Below are positions 25,245 through 34,577 of a DNA stretch of 64,000 bases, piece by piece; the stretch's first letter is position 1; the number at the start of each line of letters is the position of its first letter. Position numbers and translations under genes: made by a program. The stretch is from Elstera sp043721315. Lineage in GTDB: Bacteria; Pseudomonadota; Alphaproteobacteria; Elsterales; Elsteraceae. The notes beneath the pieces are model-generated. The model had not been told where the DNA came from and ran no database searches. It was given only the letters and a program-made list of their open reading frames with translations. The stretch spans positions 1-64,000 of the forward strand of contig JAYSQZ010000077.1 of NCBI GenBank assembly GCA_043721315.1, written 5' to 3'.

Positions 25245-26327
25245 ATGGATCATAGCGCTATTAAATCTAACTTTACCGAAGCTGATGCCGGGGGGCGCGT
25301 GCGCCGACAGCGCCGCAAAATGCAGCGCGTTACGATGATGGACGTGGCGAAGCGGGCGGGGGTATCCTCTTCCACCGTTTCCCTCTATCTGCGGCGGCCC
25401 AATGCGGTCTCGCCAACGGCAGGGCAGGAAATAGCGCAGGCGATTGAGGCGTTGGGCTATGTGCCCAATTTAGTCGCGGGCGGGCTTGCCGCTGCTGGCA
25501 GCCGAGTGGTCAGCGTTATCGTGCCGTCGATCCGCAATGCGTTTTTTGCTGAAACGGTGGCGAGCCTGCAAACCGAACTTGCTGCCGAAGGGCTTCAGGT
25601 CATGCTCGGTCACTCGGAATATTCGGAAGGGGACGAGGAAGCGCTGATCCGCACGGCGCTCGCGTGGGCACCCGCCGCAATTGTGCTCACCGGTCTTCGT
25701 CACAGCAAGGCCGCGCGCCACTTGTTGACCAGCGCCGACGTGCCGGTGGTGGAGATGTGGGAATTGGGGCCGCACGCCCCCGTCGATATGGCTGTTGGCT
25801 TCTCCCATGCTGCTGTGGGTGCCACGGCGGTGCGGCATTTTGCCCAGCAGGGTTTTACTCAGTTAGCTTTCCTCGGCGCGCGCCTCTCGCAAGACCGGAG
25901 AGCCGCCGCCCGTGCTGAAGGGTTTGTGACCGAAGCCTTGCGCTTGGGCCTGCCCGAACCGCAGATTATCAATCACCCAGCGCCCGCTACTGCCGAAGCC
26001 GGGGCGCAATTGCTAGGGCGCGTTCAAGCCAGCTTACCGAGGCTTCAGGCCGTCGCGTGCTCCAACGATCTCATCGCGCTCGGCGTGTTGTTCGAATGCC
26101 AGCGCCGGGGGGTTGCCGTGCCGGGAGACCTTGCTGTTATTGGCTTCGGCGACCTCAGCTTCAGTTCCACCAGCAACCCGCCGCTGACCACCATCCGCCC
26201 CTCTGGCGATCTGATTGGCCGCGAAGTTGCGCGCCTCATCAAAGCCTGCACAAAGGGAAACCGCCCGCCGGAAGCCGATAGGATCGTCGATACCGGGCAT
26301 CTGCTGGTAGAACGGAAAAGCGGGTAA
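25245..26327 (+). CDS. LacI-family transcriptional regulator (candidate sulfoquinovose repressor)
   Basis: A DNA-binding repressor of 360 residues. The helix-turn-helix reads MMDVAKRAGVSSSTVSLYL near residues 31-49, after a basic N-terminal extension. A periplasmic-binding-like effector domain follows (VSVIVPSIRNAFFAETV, then VIGFGDLSFSSTSNPPLTTI). It is transcribed away from the sulfoquinovose operon, and the shared 215-bp gap holds a LacI-type palindrome. It therefore probably represses that operon until a sulfosugar binds. A downstream ATG at 25320 is possible but has no better ribosome binding site. Confidence 0.9.
   Translation: MDHSAIKSNFTEADAGGRVRRQRRKMQRVTMMDVAKRAGVSSSTVSLYLRRPNAVSPTAGQEIAQAIEALGYVPNLVAGGLAAAGSRVVSVIVPSIRNAFFAETVASLQTELAAEGLQVMLGHSEYSEGDEEALIRTALAWAPAAIVLTGLRHSKAARHLLTSADVPVVEMWELGPHAPVDMAVGFSHAAVGATAVRHFAQQGFTQLAFLGARLSQDRRAAARAEGFVTEALRLGLPEPQIINHPAPATAEAGAQLLGRVQASLPRLQAVACSNDLIALGVLFECQRRGVAVPGDLAVIGFGDLSFSSTSNPPLTTIRPSGDLIGREVARLIKACTKGNRPPEADRIVDTGHLLVERKSG
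25252..25261. promoter_or_regulatory. Second TAGCGCTA palindrome at the start of the LacI-family gene
   Basis: ATAGCGCTAT overlaps codons 3-6 of the regulator gene as annotated and repeats the core of the operator at 25075-25096. It could be an autoregulatory or looping site 171 bp from the first. The flanks are less symmetrical than at the first site. Confidence 0.5.
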
Positions 26328-26455
26328 GATGTTTGCCCGGCTTGAGGCAGTAGATCCCCGCAGAATCAAGCCTTCCCTTTGCAGCATTTTTCGCCTACTC
26401 GAATTGGGCGAGGACGGACGTTTGCAACCGGCCTGAGTTTAGGGAGAGATAGACC

Positions 26456-27988
26456 ATGCGCGCGGTCCTAGAGCAGTTGGAAGCACGACGGGCCGAAGCG
26501 CGGGCAGGGGGCGGGGCGGGGCGCATCGAGGCGCAGCACGCCAAGGGGAAGCTAACGGCGCGGGAGCGGCTGGACGTGCTGCTCGATGAAGGCTCGTTTG
26601 AAGAATACGACATGTATGTAACCCACCGGGCGACCGACTTCGGTATGGCCTCCCAAAAGGTCGCAGGCGACGGGGTTGTGACCGGCTGGGGAACGATCAA
26701 CGGTCGGCAGGTCTATGTTTTCAGCCAAGATTTCACGGTATTGGGCGGCTCCTTATCCGAAACCCACGCCGAGAAAATTTGCAAAATCACCGATATGGCC
26801 TTGCGGAACGGTGCGCCGATTATCGGGCTGAACGATTCCGGCGGCGCGCGCATTCAAGAAGGCGTGGCGTCGCTGGCAGGTTATGCCGAGGTGTTTCGCC
26901 GCAATGTCGATGCGTCCGGGATTATTCCGCAGATTTCGGTGATTATGGGGCCGTGTGCGGGCGGAGCGGTTTACTCCCCCGCGATGACCGACTTTATTTT
27001 CATGGTCCGCGATTCATCCTACATGTTCGTCACTGGGCCGGACGTGGTGAAGACCGTTACCAACGAAATCGTGACGGCAGAAGAACTGGGCGGGGCCAGC
27101 ACGCACACGCGCAAATCTTCGGTGGCCGATGGCGCGTTTGAGAATGATGTCATCGCGCTGGAAGAAGTGCGGCGATTGTTCGATTTTCTGCCGCTGAACA
27201 ACCGTGAAAAGCCGCCCGTCCGCCCGTTTCATGACGATCCCAAGCGGCTGGAAGCGCGGCTGGATACGCTGATTCCCGACAGCTCCAACAAGCCTTACGA
27301 TATGAAGGAACTCATTCTGGCGCTGGCCGACGAGGGTGATTTCTTTGAAATTCAGCAGGATTTTGCCAAGAATATCCTTATCGGTTTCCTGCGCCTGGAA
27401 GGCTCTACGGTCGGCGTGGTGGCCAATCAGCCGATGGTGCTGGCAGGGTGTTTGGATATTGACTCGTCCCGCAAAGCCGCGCGTTTCGTGCGTTTCTGCG
27501 ATGCCTACTCCATTCCTATTCTAACGCTGGTGGACGTGCCGGGGTTCCTGCCGGGCACCGCGCAAGAATATGGCGGGGTGATTAAGCACGGCGCAAAACT
27601 GCTGTTCGCCTATTCAGAAGCCACCGTGCCAATGGTAACGCTGATTACCCGCAAGGCGTATGGTGGGGCCTATGACGTGATGGCCTCCAAACATATCGGC
27701 GCGGATATCAACTATGCGTGGCCAACGGCGGAAATCGCGGTGATGGGCGCGAAAGGCGCGACCGAAATTCTCTACCGCGCCGAGTTAGGCGACCCGGAGA
27801 AAATCGCGGCGCGCACTCGGGACTATGAAGCGCGCTTCGCTAACCCGTTCGTGGCAGCAGAACGCGGCTTTATTGATGAAGTTATTATGCCCCATTCCTC
27901 GCGCCGCCGTATTGCCCGCGCCTTTGCGTCCTTGCGGAACAAGAGTGTCGAGCGGCGCTGGCGCAAACACGATACGATTCCCCTATAA
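26456..27988 (+). CDS. pccB: Propionyl-CoA carboxylase beta subunit PccB
   Basis: The carboxyltransferase subunit, which moves CO2 from biotin to propionyl-CoA to make methylmalonyl-CoA. The 510 residues match the family. The oxyanion-hole segments GGARIQEGV and GPCAGGAVYSPAMTDFIFMV lie in the N-terminal crotonase half. The C-terminal half has VDVPGFLPGTAQEYGG and RKAYGGAYDVM. ATG at 26456 follows GGGAGAGA. It is the first gene of the pccB-pccA-mutase set. Confidence 0.96.
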   Translation: MRAVLEQLEARRAEARAGGGAGRIEAQHAKGKLTARERLDVLLDEGSFEEYDMYVTHRATDFGMASQKVAGDGVVTGWGTINGRQVYVFSQDFTVLGGSLSETHAEKICKITDMALRNGAPIIGLNDSGGARIQEGVASLAGYAEVFRRNVDASGIIPQISVIMGPCAGGAVYSPAMTDFIFMVRDSSYMFVTGPDVVKTVTNEIVTAEELGGASTHTRKSSVADGAFENDVIALEEVRRLFDFLPLNNREKPPVRPFHDDPKRLEARLDTLIPDSSNKPYDMKELILALADEGDFFEIQQDFAKNILIGFLRLEGSTVGVVANQPMVLAGCLDIDSSRKAARFVRFCDAYSIPILTLVDVPGFLPGTAQEYGGVIKHGAKLLFAYSEATVPMVTLITRKAYGGAYDVMASKHIGADINYAWPTAEIAVMGAKGATEILYRAELGDPEKIAARTRDYEARFANPFVAAERGFIDEVIMPHSSRRRIARAFASLRNKSVERRWRKHDTIPL

Positions 27989-28007
27989 CTCAAAGTCTGG
28001 CAGCGCG

Positions 28008-30014
28008 ATGTTCAAGAAAATCCTAATCGCCAATCGCGGCGAGATTGCCTGCCGGGTGATCCGCACGGCCAAGAAAATGGGAATTGCCACGGTCGCGGTC
28101 TATTCAGACGCCGACCGCGACGCGATGCACGTGCGGGAAGCCGACGAAGCGGTTCACATTGGCCCGGCTCCATCGAACCAATCCTATATCGTTATCGAGA
28201 ACATTTTGGCGGCGATCCGAAAGACCGGGGCCGATGCGGTGCATCCGGGCTACGGGTTCTTGTCGGAAAACCCAGTGTTTGCCGAAGCCTTGCAGTCGGC
28301 GGGCGTTACTTTCATCGGCCCGCCCGTGCGCGCAGTGCAGGCGATGGGCGATAAGATCACCTCGAAGAAGCTGGCGGCAGAAGCGGGCGTTTCCACCGTT
28401 CCCGGCCATATGGGCCTGATTGCCGATGCCGACGAGGCGGTGCGGATTTCCCAAAGTATTGGCTATCCGGTGATGATTAAAGCCTCGGCGGGCGGTGGCG
28501 GCAAAGGGATGCGGATTGCCTGGACCGACGCCGAAGCGCGGGAGGGTTTTCAATCGTCGAAAAACGAAGCCCGCGCGTCCTTTGGCGACGACCGGATTTT
28601 CATTGAAAAATTCATAACCGACCCGCGCCATATCGAAATTCAGGTGTTGGGCGATCAGCACGGCACTTTGCTGTATTTGGGCGAGCGCGAATGCTCCATT
28701 CAGCGCCGCAATCAGAAGGTGATCGAAGAAGCGCCGTCGCCGTTTCTCGATGAGGCCACGCGCCAGGCGATGGGCGAACAGGCGGTCGCGCTCTCCCAAG
28801 CCGTCGGCTATTTTTCGGCAGGCACGGTGGAGTTCATCGTCGATGCCGACCGCAATTTCTATTTTCTGGAGATGAACACGCGGTTGCAGGTGGAGCATCC
28901 GGTGACGGAACTCATTACCGGCATTGATCTTGTCGAACAGATGATCCGCGTTGCTTCGGGCGAAAAACTCAGCTTCGGGCAGGCAGATGTTAGGCTTAAC
29001 GGCTGGGCGATGGAAAGCCGCCTTTATGCCGAAGACCCGTACCGCAATTTCCTCCCCTCTATCGGGCGGCTCACGCGCTATCGCCCCCCGGTGGAGGGCC
29101 ATCAGCCCGATGGCACCCTCGTGCGGAACGATACGGGCGTGTTCGAGGGGGGTGAGATTTCGATGTATTACGATCCGATGCTCGCCAAGCTCTGCACCTG
29201 GGGGCCGGATCGACGGGCGGCAATCGAGGCCATGTCGGTGGCGCTCGATACCTTCGAGGTTGAAGGTATCGGCCATAATCTGCCGTTTCTGTCGGCAGTG
29301 ATGCGGCATGAGCGCTTCCAAGCCGGGCGGCTGACGACGGGGTTTATCGCCGAAGAATTTCCCGAAGGTTTTAAGGGTGTTACGCCGAACCAAACCGAAG
29401 CGCGCGCGCTGGCCGCGATTGCCACGGTCCTTCACCAAGCGGTGCAGGAGCGGGCGGCGGATATTTCTGGCGCACTCCCTAACCATCGCCGGGTGGTGGG
29501 CCGGTCCTGGGTGGTGAGCTTGGGCGAACAGCGGTTTTCGGCTCAGTTCGAGCCGCGCCAGGGGGGGGCTTTAATCACCCTCGATGGGGCGCAAACCTTG
29601 TCTGTTCAAACCGATTGGGTGCCGGGGCGGAGCCATGCGCGCTTCACTGTCGATAGCAGCCCCCTCGGCGTGAAGGTCGATTCTGTGCCGGGCAACGGCG
29701 TGCGCCTCCGGTTGCGCGGCATTGATTTGGTGGCGCGCGTTCGTAGCCCGCGCAGTGCCGAGTTGGCCGCGCTGATGCCGGTAAAACTGCCGCCCGATAC
29801 CTCTAAAATGCTGCTCTGCCCGATGCCCGGCGTGATAACGGCGATCACCGTTACCGTGGGTGAAGCGGTGGAAGCGGGGCAGGCGTTGGCCTCGGTCGAA
29901 GCGATGAAGATGGAAAATATCCTACGCTCGGAACGGACGGGCGTGGTTAAGCGCATCGCGGTGGCCGTGGGCGAAAGTTTGGCTGTCGATGAACTCATTA
30001 TAGAATTTGAATAG
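28008..30014 (+). CDS. pccA: Propionyl-CoA carboxylase alpha subunit PccA
   Basis: Biotin carboxylase fused to a biotin carrier domain, 668 residues. The N-terminus KILIANRGEIACRVIRTA, the ATP-grasp glycine loop ASAGGGGKGMR near residue 163 and EMNTRLQVEHPVTE near 290 are diagnostic. The biotinylated Lys is in EAMKMEN, at about residue 634. The frame is open from 27825, but ATG at 28008 gives the conserved N-terminus and follows the pccB stop by 19 bp. Confidence 0.96.
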   Translation: MFKKILIANRGEIACRVIRTAKKMGIATVAVYSDADRDAMHVREADEAVHIGPAPSNQSYIVIENILAAIRKTGADAVHPGYGFLSENPVFAEALQSAGVTFIGPPVRAVQAMGDKITSKKLAAEAGVSTVPGHMGLIADADEAVRISQSIGYPVMIKASAGGGGKGMRIAWTDAEAREGFQSSKNEARASFGDDRIFIEKFITDPRHIEIQVLGDQHGTLLYLGERECSIQRRNQKVIEEAPSPFLDEATRQAMGEQAVALSQAVGYFSAGTVEFIVDADRNFYFLEMNTRLQVEHPVTELITGIDLVEQMIRVASGEKLSFGQADVRLNGWAMESRLYAEDPYRNFLPSIGRLTRYRPPVEGHQPDGTLVRNDTGVFEGGEISMYYDPMLAKLCTWGPDRRAAIEAMSVALDTFEVEGIGHNLPFLSAVMRHERFQAGRLTTGFIAEEFPEGFKGVTPNQTEARALAAIATVLHQAVQERAADISGALPNHRRVVGRSWVVSLGEQRFSAQFEPRQGGALITLDGAQTLSVQTDWVPGRSHARFTVDSSPLGVKVDSVPGNGVRLRLRGIDLVARVRSPRSAELAALMPVKLPPDTSKMLLCPMPGVITAITVTVGEAVEAGQALASVEAMKMENILRSERTGVVKRIAVAVGESLAVDELIIEFE

Positions 30015-30042
30015 GCGCAGGTTTTTTTGGGGAGGGTAGGCG

Positions 30043-32184
30043 ATGACCGAGAAGAAAACTGTGCAGGATTGGGAAACGCTCGCAGAAAAAGAGCTAAAGG
30101 TTTCGCCGCACACTCTGATCTGGCACACGCCGGAAGGTATCGACGTTAAGCCGCTCTACACGAAGGACGATCTGGCCGGGATTGACCATCTCGATGGATT
30201 GCCGGGGTTCGCGCCGTTCCTGCGTGGCCCGCGCGCCACGATGTACGCGGGCCGTCCTTGGACGATCCGGCAGTATGCGGGGTTTTCGACAGCGGAAGAA
30301 TCCAATGCCTTTTATCGCAAGAATCTAGCGGCGGGGCAAAAGGGCCTGTCGGTCGCGTTCGATCTCGCGACCCATCGCGGTTACGATTCCGATCACCCGC
30401 GCGTGGAAGGCGATGTGGGCAAAGCAGGCGTTGCTATCGATTCGGTCGAGGATATGAAAATCCTCTTCGAGGGCATTCCGCTGCAAGATATGTCCGTGTC
30501 CATGACGATGAACGGCGCGGTTATTCCGATTCTGGCGAGTTTTATCGTCGCGGGGGAAGAACAGGGCGTGCCGCGTGCCGAATTATCCGGGACCATTCAG
30601 AACGATATTCTGAAGGAATTCATGGTTCGCAATACCTATATCTACCCGCCCGAACCTTCGATGCGGATTATTGCCGATATTATCGAGTTCACCGCCAAGG
30701 AAATGCCGCGTTTCAACTCGATTTCCATTTCCGGCTACCATATGCAAGAAGCCGGGGCGACCCTGATGCAAGAGCTTGCCTTTACGCTTGCCGATGGGCG
30801 GGAGTACGTGCGTGCAGCGCTGGCCAAGGGCTTGAGTGTCGATGAGTTCGCCGGGCGTCTATCGTTCTTCTTCGCTATCGGCATGAATATTTTTATGGAA
30901 GCCGCCAAGTTGCGCGCGGCCCGCCTGCTGTGGTCGCGGATTATGGCGGAGTTCGCGCCGAAAAAAGCCGCGTCGCTGATGCTTCGCACGCACTGCCAAA
31001 CCTCCGGCGTGTCGTTGCAGGAACAAGACCCGTATAACAACATCGTTCGCACGGCCTATGAGGCGCTGGCGGCGGTGTTGGGCGGAACCCAGTCGCTGCA
31101 CACCAATTCCTTCGACGAAGCGATTGCGCTGCCTACCGAGTTTTCGGCGCGTATTGCCCGCAACACACAGCTTATTCTTCAGCATGAAACCGGCGTAACC
31201 AACGTGGTCGATCCGCTGGCGGGGTCTTACTACGTCGAGTCGCTCACCAACGAGCTTGCGACAAAAGCCTGGGCCTTGATCGAAGAAATCGAGGCGATGG
31301 GCGGCATGACGCAAGCCGTGAACGATGGTCTGCCCAAACGCTTGATTGAAGAAGCGGCAACCCGCCGTCAGGCGGCAGTCGATAAGGGCGACGAGGTGAT
31401 CGTTGGCGTCAACAAATACCGGCTGGAGAACGAGCAGCCCATTGATATTCTTGAAATTGATAATACCGCCGTTCGTATCGCCCAGGTAAAACGAATTGAA
31501 GACACCAAGCGCCGCCGCAACGCAACGCAAGTGGCCGAAACGCTAACCGCGCTGGAAGAAATCGCCCGCACTGGCGACGGCAATCTGCTTGCCGCCGCCG
31601 TTGAAGCCGCCCGCGCGCGCGCCACGGTTGGGGAAATTTCCGACGCGATGCGCGCGGTCTTCGGCACTCATTCGGCGACGCCGCAGGTGGTCACGAACAT
31701 CTACGGTAAAGCCTATGAGGGCGAGCCGGAAATGACCGTGCTGGTGGAGCGGTTGGAGAGTTTTGCCAAGGAAATCAAGCGTCGCCCGAAGCTGATGGTG
31801 GCAAAACTCGGCCAAGATGGGCACGACCGGGGGGCGAAGGTCATCGCTTCCGGCTTCACCGATATTGGCTTTGATGTGGTGATGGGGCCGTTATTTCAAA
31901 CACCGGAAGAGGCCGCCACTCTGGCCCTTGCCCAGAACGTCCACGCTATCGGCGTCTCCTCGCTCGCTGCCGGGCATAAAACGCTGCTGCCGCAGTTGAT
32001 TGAGCAACTGAAGGCCAAGGGCGGCGGCGATATTGTCGTGATCTGCGGCGGGGTTATTCCGCGCCAGGATTATCAGTTTTTGCTCGATGCCGGGGTATCG
32101 GCGGTTTTTGGCCCCGGTACCAACGTGCTGGATGCGGCGCAAGTGGTGCTCGATCTGATCGCAAAGAAGCCGCGCAATATGTAG
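30043..32184 (+). CDS. scpA: Methylmalonyl-CoA mutase (B12-dependent)
   Basis: Rearranges methylmalonyl-CoA to succinyl-CoA using adenosylcobalamin. The 713 residues comprise a substrate-binding TIM barrel (RGPRATMYAGRPWTIRQYAGFSTAEESN, here split as RGPRATMYAGRPWTIRQ and YAGFSTAEESN) and a C-terminal B12-binding domain. That domain has the base-off motif GQDGHDRGAKVIASGF, whose His is the lower cobalt ligand. GGGGAGGG precedes the ATG. It completes the propionyl-CoA to succinyl-CoA route with pccA and pccB. No epimerase or MeaB chaperone gene is in the window. Cobalamin supply is relevant because the window also has a riboswitch-controlled B12-uptake operon. Confidence 0.96.
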   Translation: MTEKKTVQDWETLAEKELKVSPHTLIWHTPEGIDVKPLYTKDDLAGIDHLDGLPGFAPFLRGPRATMYAGRPWTIRQYAGFSTAEESNAFYRKNLAAGQKGLSVAFDLATHRGYDSDHPRVEGDVGKAGVAIDSVEDMKILFEGIPLQDMSVSMTMNGAVIPILASFIVAGEEQGVPRAELSGTIQNDILKEFMVRNTYIYPPEPSMRIIADIIEFTAKEMPRFNSISISGYHMQEAGATLMQELAFTLADGREYVRAALAKGLSVDEFAGRLSFFFAIGMNIFMEAAKLRAARLLWSRIMAEFAPKKAASLMLRTHCQTSGVSLQEQDPYNNIVRTAYEALAAVLGGTQSLHTNSFDEAIALPTEFSARIARNTQLILQHETGVTNVVDPLAGSYYVESLTNELATKAWALIEEIEAMGGMTQAVNDGLPKRLIEEAATRRQAAVDKGDEVIVGVNKYRLENEQPIDILEIDNTAVRIAQVKRIEDTKRRRNATQVAETLTALEEIARTGDGNLLAAAVEAARARATVGEISDAMRAVFGTHSATPQVVTNIYGKAYEGEPEMTVLVERLESFAKEIKRRPKLMVAKLGQDGHDRGAKVIASGFTDIGFDVVMGPLFQTPEEAATLALAQNVHAIGVSSLAAGHKTLLPQLIEQLKAKGGGDIVVICGGVIPRQDYQFLLDAGVSAVFGPGTNVLDAAQVVLDLIAKKPRNM

Positions 32185-32257
32185 CAGTCTCGTGCTTGAC
32201 GGAGGCTTAGGCACTGTGCCTTTTAGCGGCAGTTAGTTTTGGGGAAGGCTCACGCTT

Positions 32258-33655
32258 ATGATAACTCGAATTGAAACCGATAGTTTTGGCCCTATCGAGG
32301 TCGATGCCTCGGTCTATTGGGGCGCGCAGTCGCAACGGTCTATCGGGAATTTCAAGATTGGTTGGGAAACCCAGCCGATCCCGGTGATCCGGGCGCTCGG
32401 CGTCATCAAACGCGCCGCCGCCGAAACCAATCACGCTTTAGGCAAGCTCGATACCGGCGTGAAGGACGCGATTGTGGCGGCGGCCCAAGAGGTGATCGAG
32501 GGCAAGCTGGACCGGCATTTCCCCCTCGTCGTCTGGCAAACCGGCTCCGGCACTCAAACCAATATGAATGCCAATGAGGTCATCTCGAACCGGGCGATTG
32601 AAACTTTGGGCGGGGTGATGGGGTCGAAAAAGCCGGTGCATCCGAACGATCACGTCAATATGAGCCAATCTTCCAACGATACTTATCCAACGGCGATGCA
32701 CGTTGCGGCGGCAGTGCAGGTGATCCATCACTTGATCCCAGCGCTGCGGCACCTGCATTCGGCCCTAGCGGCCAAGGCGACGGCCTGGGCGCAGATCATC
32801 AAGATCGGTCGCACGCACACGCAAGACGCGACGCCGCTGACCCTGGGGCAAGAGTTCTCCGGGTATGCTCAACAGGTGGAAAACGGCATTTTCCGCATCG
32901 AACAAACCTTGCCGTTGCTAATGCAACTGGCCCAGGGCGGCACAGCCGTCGGAACCGGATTGAATGCGCCGGTGGGGTTTGCCGAGGGTGTGGCCGCGCG
33001 GATTGCGACGCTGACCGGCTTACCCTTCACCACGGCCCCGAATAAGTTCGAGGCGCTGGCCGCCCATGACGCGCTGGTCATGAGCCACGGCGCGCTTAAT
33101 ACAGTGGCGGCGAGCCTGTTCAAAATCGCCAATGATATTCGCTTCCTCGGCTCCGGTCCGCGCTCTGGCCTTGGGGAGTTGGCCCTGCCGGAGAACGAAC
33201 CCGGCTCCTCCATCATGCCCGGTAAGGTTAACCCCACGCAGTGCGAAGCCTTGACGATGGTCTGTTGCCAAGTCTTCGGCAATCAGGCGACGCTCACGTT
33301 CGCGGGTAGCCAGGGGCATTTCGAGCTAAACGTCTATAACCCGGTCATGGCGTATAATTTTCTTCAGTCGGTGCAGTTGTTGGGCGATGCTGCGCGCTCC
33401 TTCACCGATCACTGCGTGGTGGGGATTACGCCGCGCACGGAGAATATTCAGGCGGCGCTGGACCGGTCCTTAATGCTCGTCACCGCGCTTGCGCCGAAGG
33501 TTGGCTATGATAGTGCCGCCACAATCGCCAAAACCGCCCATCACAACGGCACTACTTTGCGGCAAGAAGCGGTGGGCGGCGGCTATGTGACCGAGGCCGA
33601 GTTCGATGCGCTCGTGCGCCCAGAAAAGATGATTGCGCCCGATCCGGTGGGTTAG
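32258..33655 (+). CDS. fumC: Fumarate hydratase class II FumC
   Basis: Converts fumarate and malate in the TCA cycle without an iron-sulfur cluster. The 465 residues carry the superfamily signature GSSIMPGKVNPTQCE near residue 317, together with GSGTQTNMNANEV and GRTHTQDATPLTLGQE. The stop overlaps the stop of the convergent exporter gene. Its position after methylmalonyl-CoA mutase links it to disposal of succinyl-CoA, though 73 bp separate the genes. Confidence 0.96.
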   Translation: MITRIETDSFGPIEVDASVYWGAQSQRSIGNFKIGWETQPIPVIRALGVIKRAAAETNHALGKLDTGVKDAIVAAAQEVIEGKLDRHFPLVVWQTGSGTQTNMNANEVISNRAIETLGGVMGSKKPVHPNDHVNMSQSSNDTYPTAMHVAAAVQVIHHLIPALRHLHSALAAKATAWAQIIKIGRTHTQDATPLTLGQEFSGYAQQVENGIFRIEQTLPLLMQLAQGGTAVGTGLNAPVGFAEGVAARIATLTGLPFTTAPNKFEALAAHDALVMSHGALNTVAASLFKIANDIRFLGSGPRSGLGELALPENEPGSSIMPGKVNPTQCEALTMVCCQVFGNQATLTFAGSQGHFELNVYNPVMAYNFLQSVQLLGDAARSFTDHCVVGITPRTENIQAALDRSLMLVTALAPKVGYDSAATIAKTAHHNGTTLRQEAVGGGYVTEAEFDALVRPEKMIAPDPVG

Positions 33656-34503
33656 CTTTTCAGGCTGGCGCGTTGATTGAGCCAAACACTCCCCAAAACC
33701 ACCCCCACCCCGGCCAGTTGCGCCGGGGTGAGCGTTTGGCCGAGCACGCTCCAGCCTAACAGCACCGCCATCAACGGGCTTAAGAAACCCAAAGGCGCGA
33801 CAATGGCGGGTTTCAGATTCGCGATCCCCCGAAACCAGAGAATATAAGTGAGCGCCGCACCGATGAGGCCGAGGTAGGCGAAGCCGAGGATGTTTTCCGC
33901 CGTCGGCATCGGCAGGCTCGGCTCGAAGATCAGCGCCACCGGCACTAAGAGCAGCCCGCCTGCGGTCAGTTGCCAGGCGGTAAAGGTGAGCGCGGAGACG
34001 GGCGGTCGCCAGTAGCGCGTGAAGACGGTGCCCGCCGCCATCGACAGCGCCCCGCCTAAGCCCGCAGCAACGCCGATGGGGTCGAGCGCCGCTTGAGGTG
34101 TCAGCACTAAGAGCGCCACCCCCGCGAGGCCGACGAGGCCAATGATAATCGAAATACCCCGTATGGGCGCTTTGAAGAACAGCCGTTCCAGCCCCAGCAC
34201 GATCAACGGCTGCACCGCCCCCACCGTCGCCGCCACGCCGCCCGGCAGCCGATAAGCGCTGACGAAGAGCAAGGCCCAAAAAATCGAAAAATTTAGCGCG
34301 CCGAGAATGAACACGCGGCCCCACCAAATCCCCTGAGGTAACTGTCGAACGATCAACAGCAGCAGCAATCCCGCTGGTAACGCACGCAACAGCGATACCC
34401 ATAGCGGATGATCGGGCGGCAGCAACTGCGTCGTTACAATATATGTGCTGCCCCAAATAGCCGGGGCGAGAGCAGTTAGCATCAGGTCGGTACTGCGCGG
34501 CAT
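33652..34503 (-). CDS. EamA-family (DMT) transporter
   Basis: An inner-membrane protein of 283 residues with about ten hydrophobic segments arranged as two EamA repeats. The N-terminus reads MLTALAPAIWGSTYIVTTQLLP, which is typical of drug/metabolite exporters of the RhaT/YdcZ-like group. The likely cargo is an amino acid or other metabolite but cannot be named. It is convergent with fumC, with overlapping stop codons. Confidence 0.88.
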   Translation of the reverse strand: MPRSTDLMLTALAPAIWGSTYIVTTQLLPPDHPLWVSLLRALPAGLLLLLIVRQLPQGIWWGRVFILGALNFSIFWALLFVSAYRLPGGVAATVGAVQPLIVLGLERLFFKAPIRGISIIIGLVGLAGVALLVLTPQAALDPIGVAAGLGGALSMAAGTVFTRYWRPPVSALTFTAWQLTAGGLLLVPVALIFEPSLPMPTAENILGFAYLGLIGAALTYILWFRGIANLKPAIVAPLGFLSPLMAVLLGWSVLGQTLTPAQLAGVGVVLGSVWLNQRASLKS

Positions 34504-34523
34504 GGGGGATTCTCCTTCTCAAT

Positions 34524-34560
34524 AAAAACCCCGCCGGACCAAGTGTCGGGCGGGGTTTTT
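34524..34560 (-). terminator. Rho-independent terminator
   Basis: CCCCGCC (34529-34535) and GGCGGGG (34549-34555) form a stem with A- and T-runs on the flanks. On the minus strand it follows the stop of the small membrane protein gene at 34578 by about 18 bp, so it most likely ends that transcript before the EamA gene. Confidence 0.85.
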
Positions 34561-34577
34561 TAGCATCCGGGGCGCGC

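Noticed and set aside
26328..26455. TTTGCA motifs before pccB as a propionate-regulator site
   Set aside because: Two isolated TTTGCA matches (near 26374 and 26422) lack the paired spacing expected of known propionate regulators.
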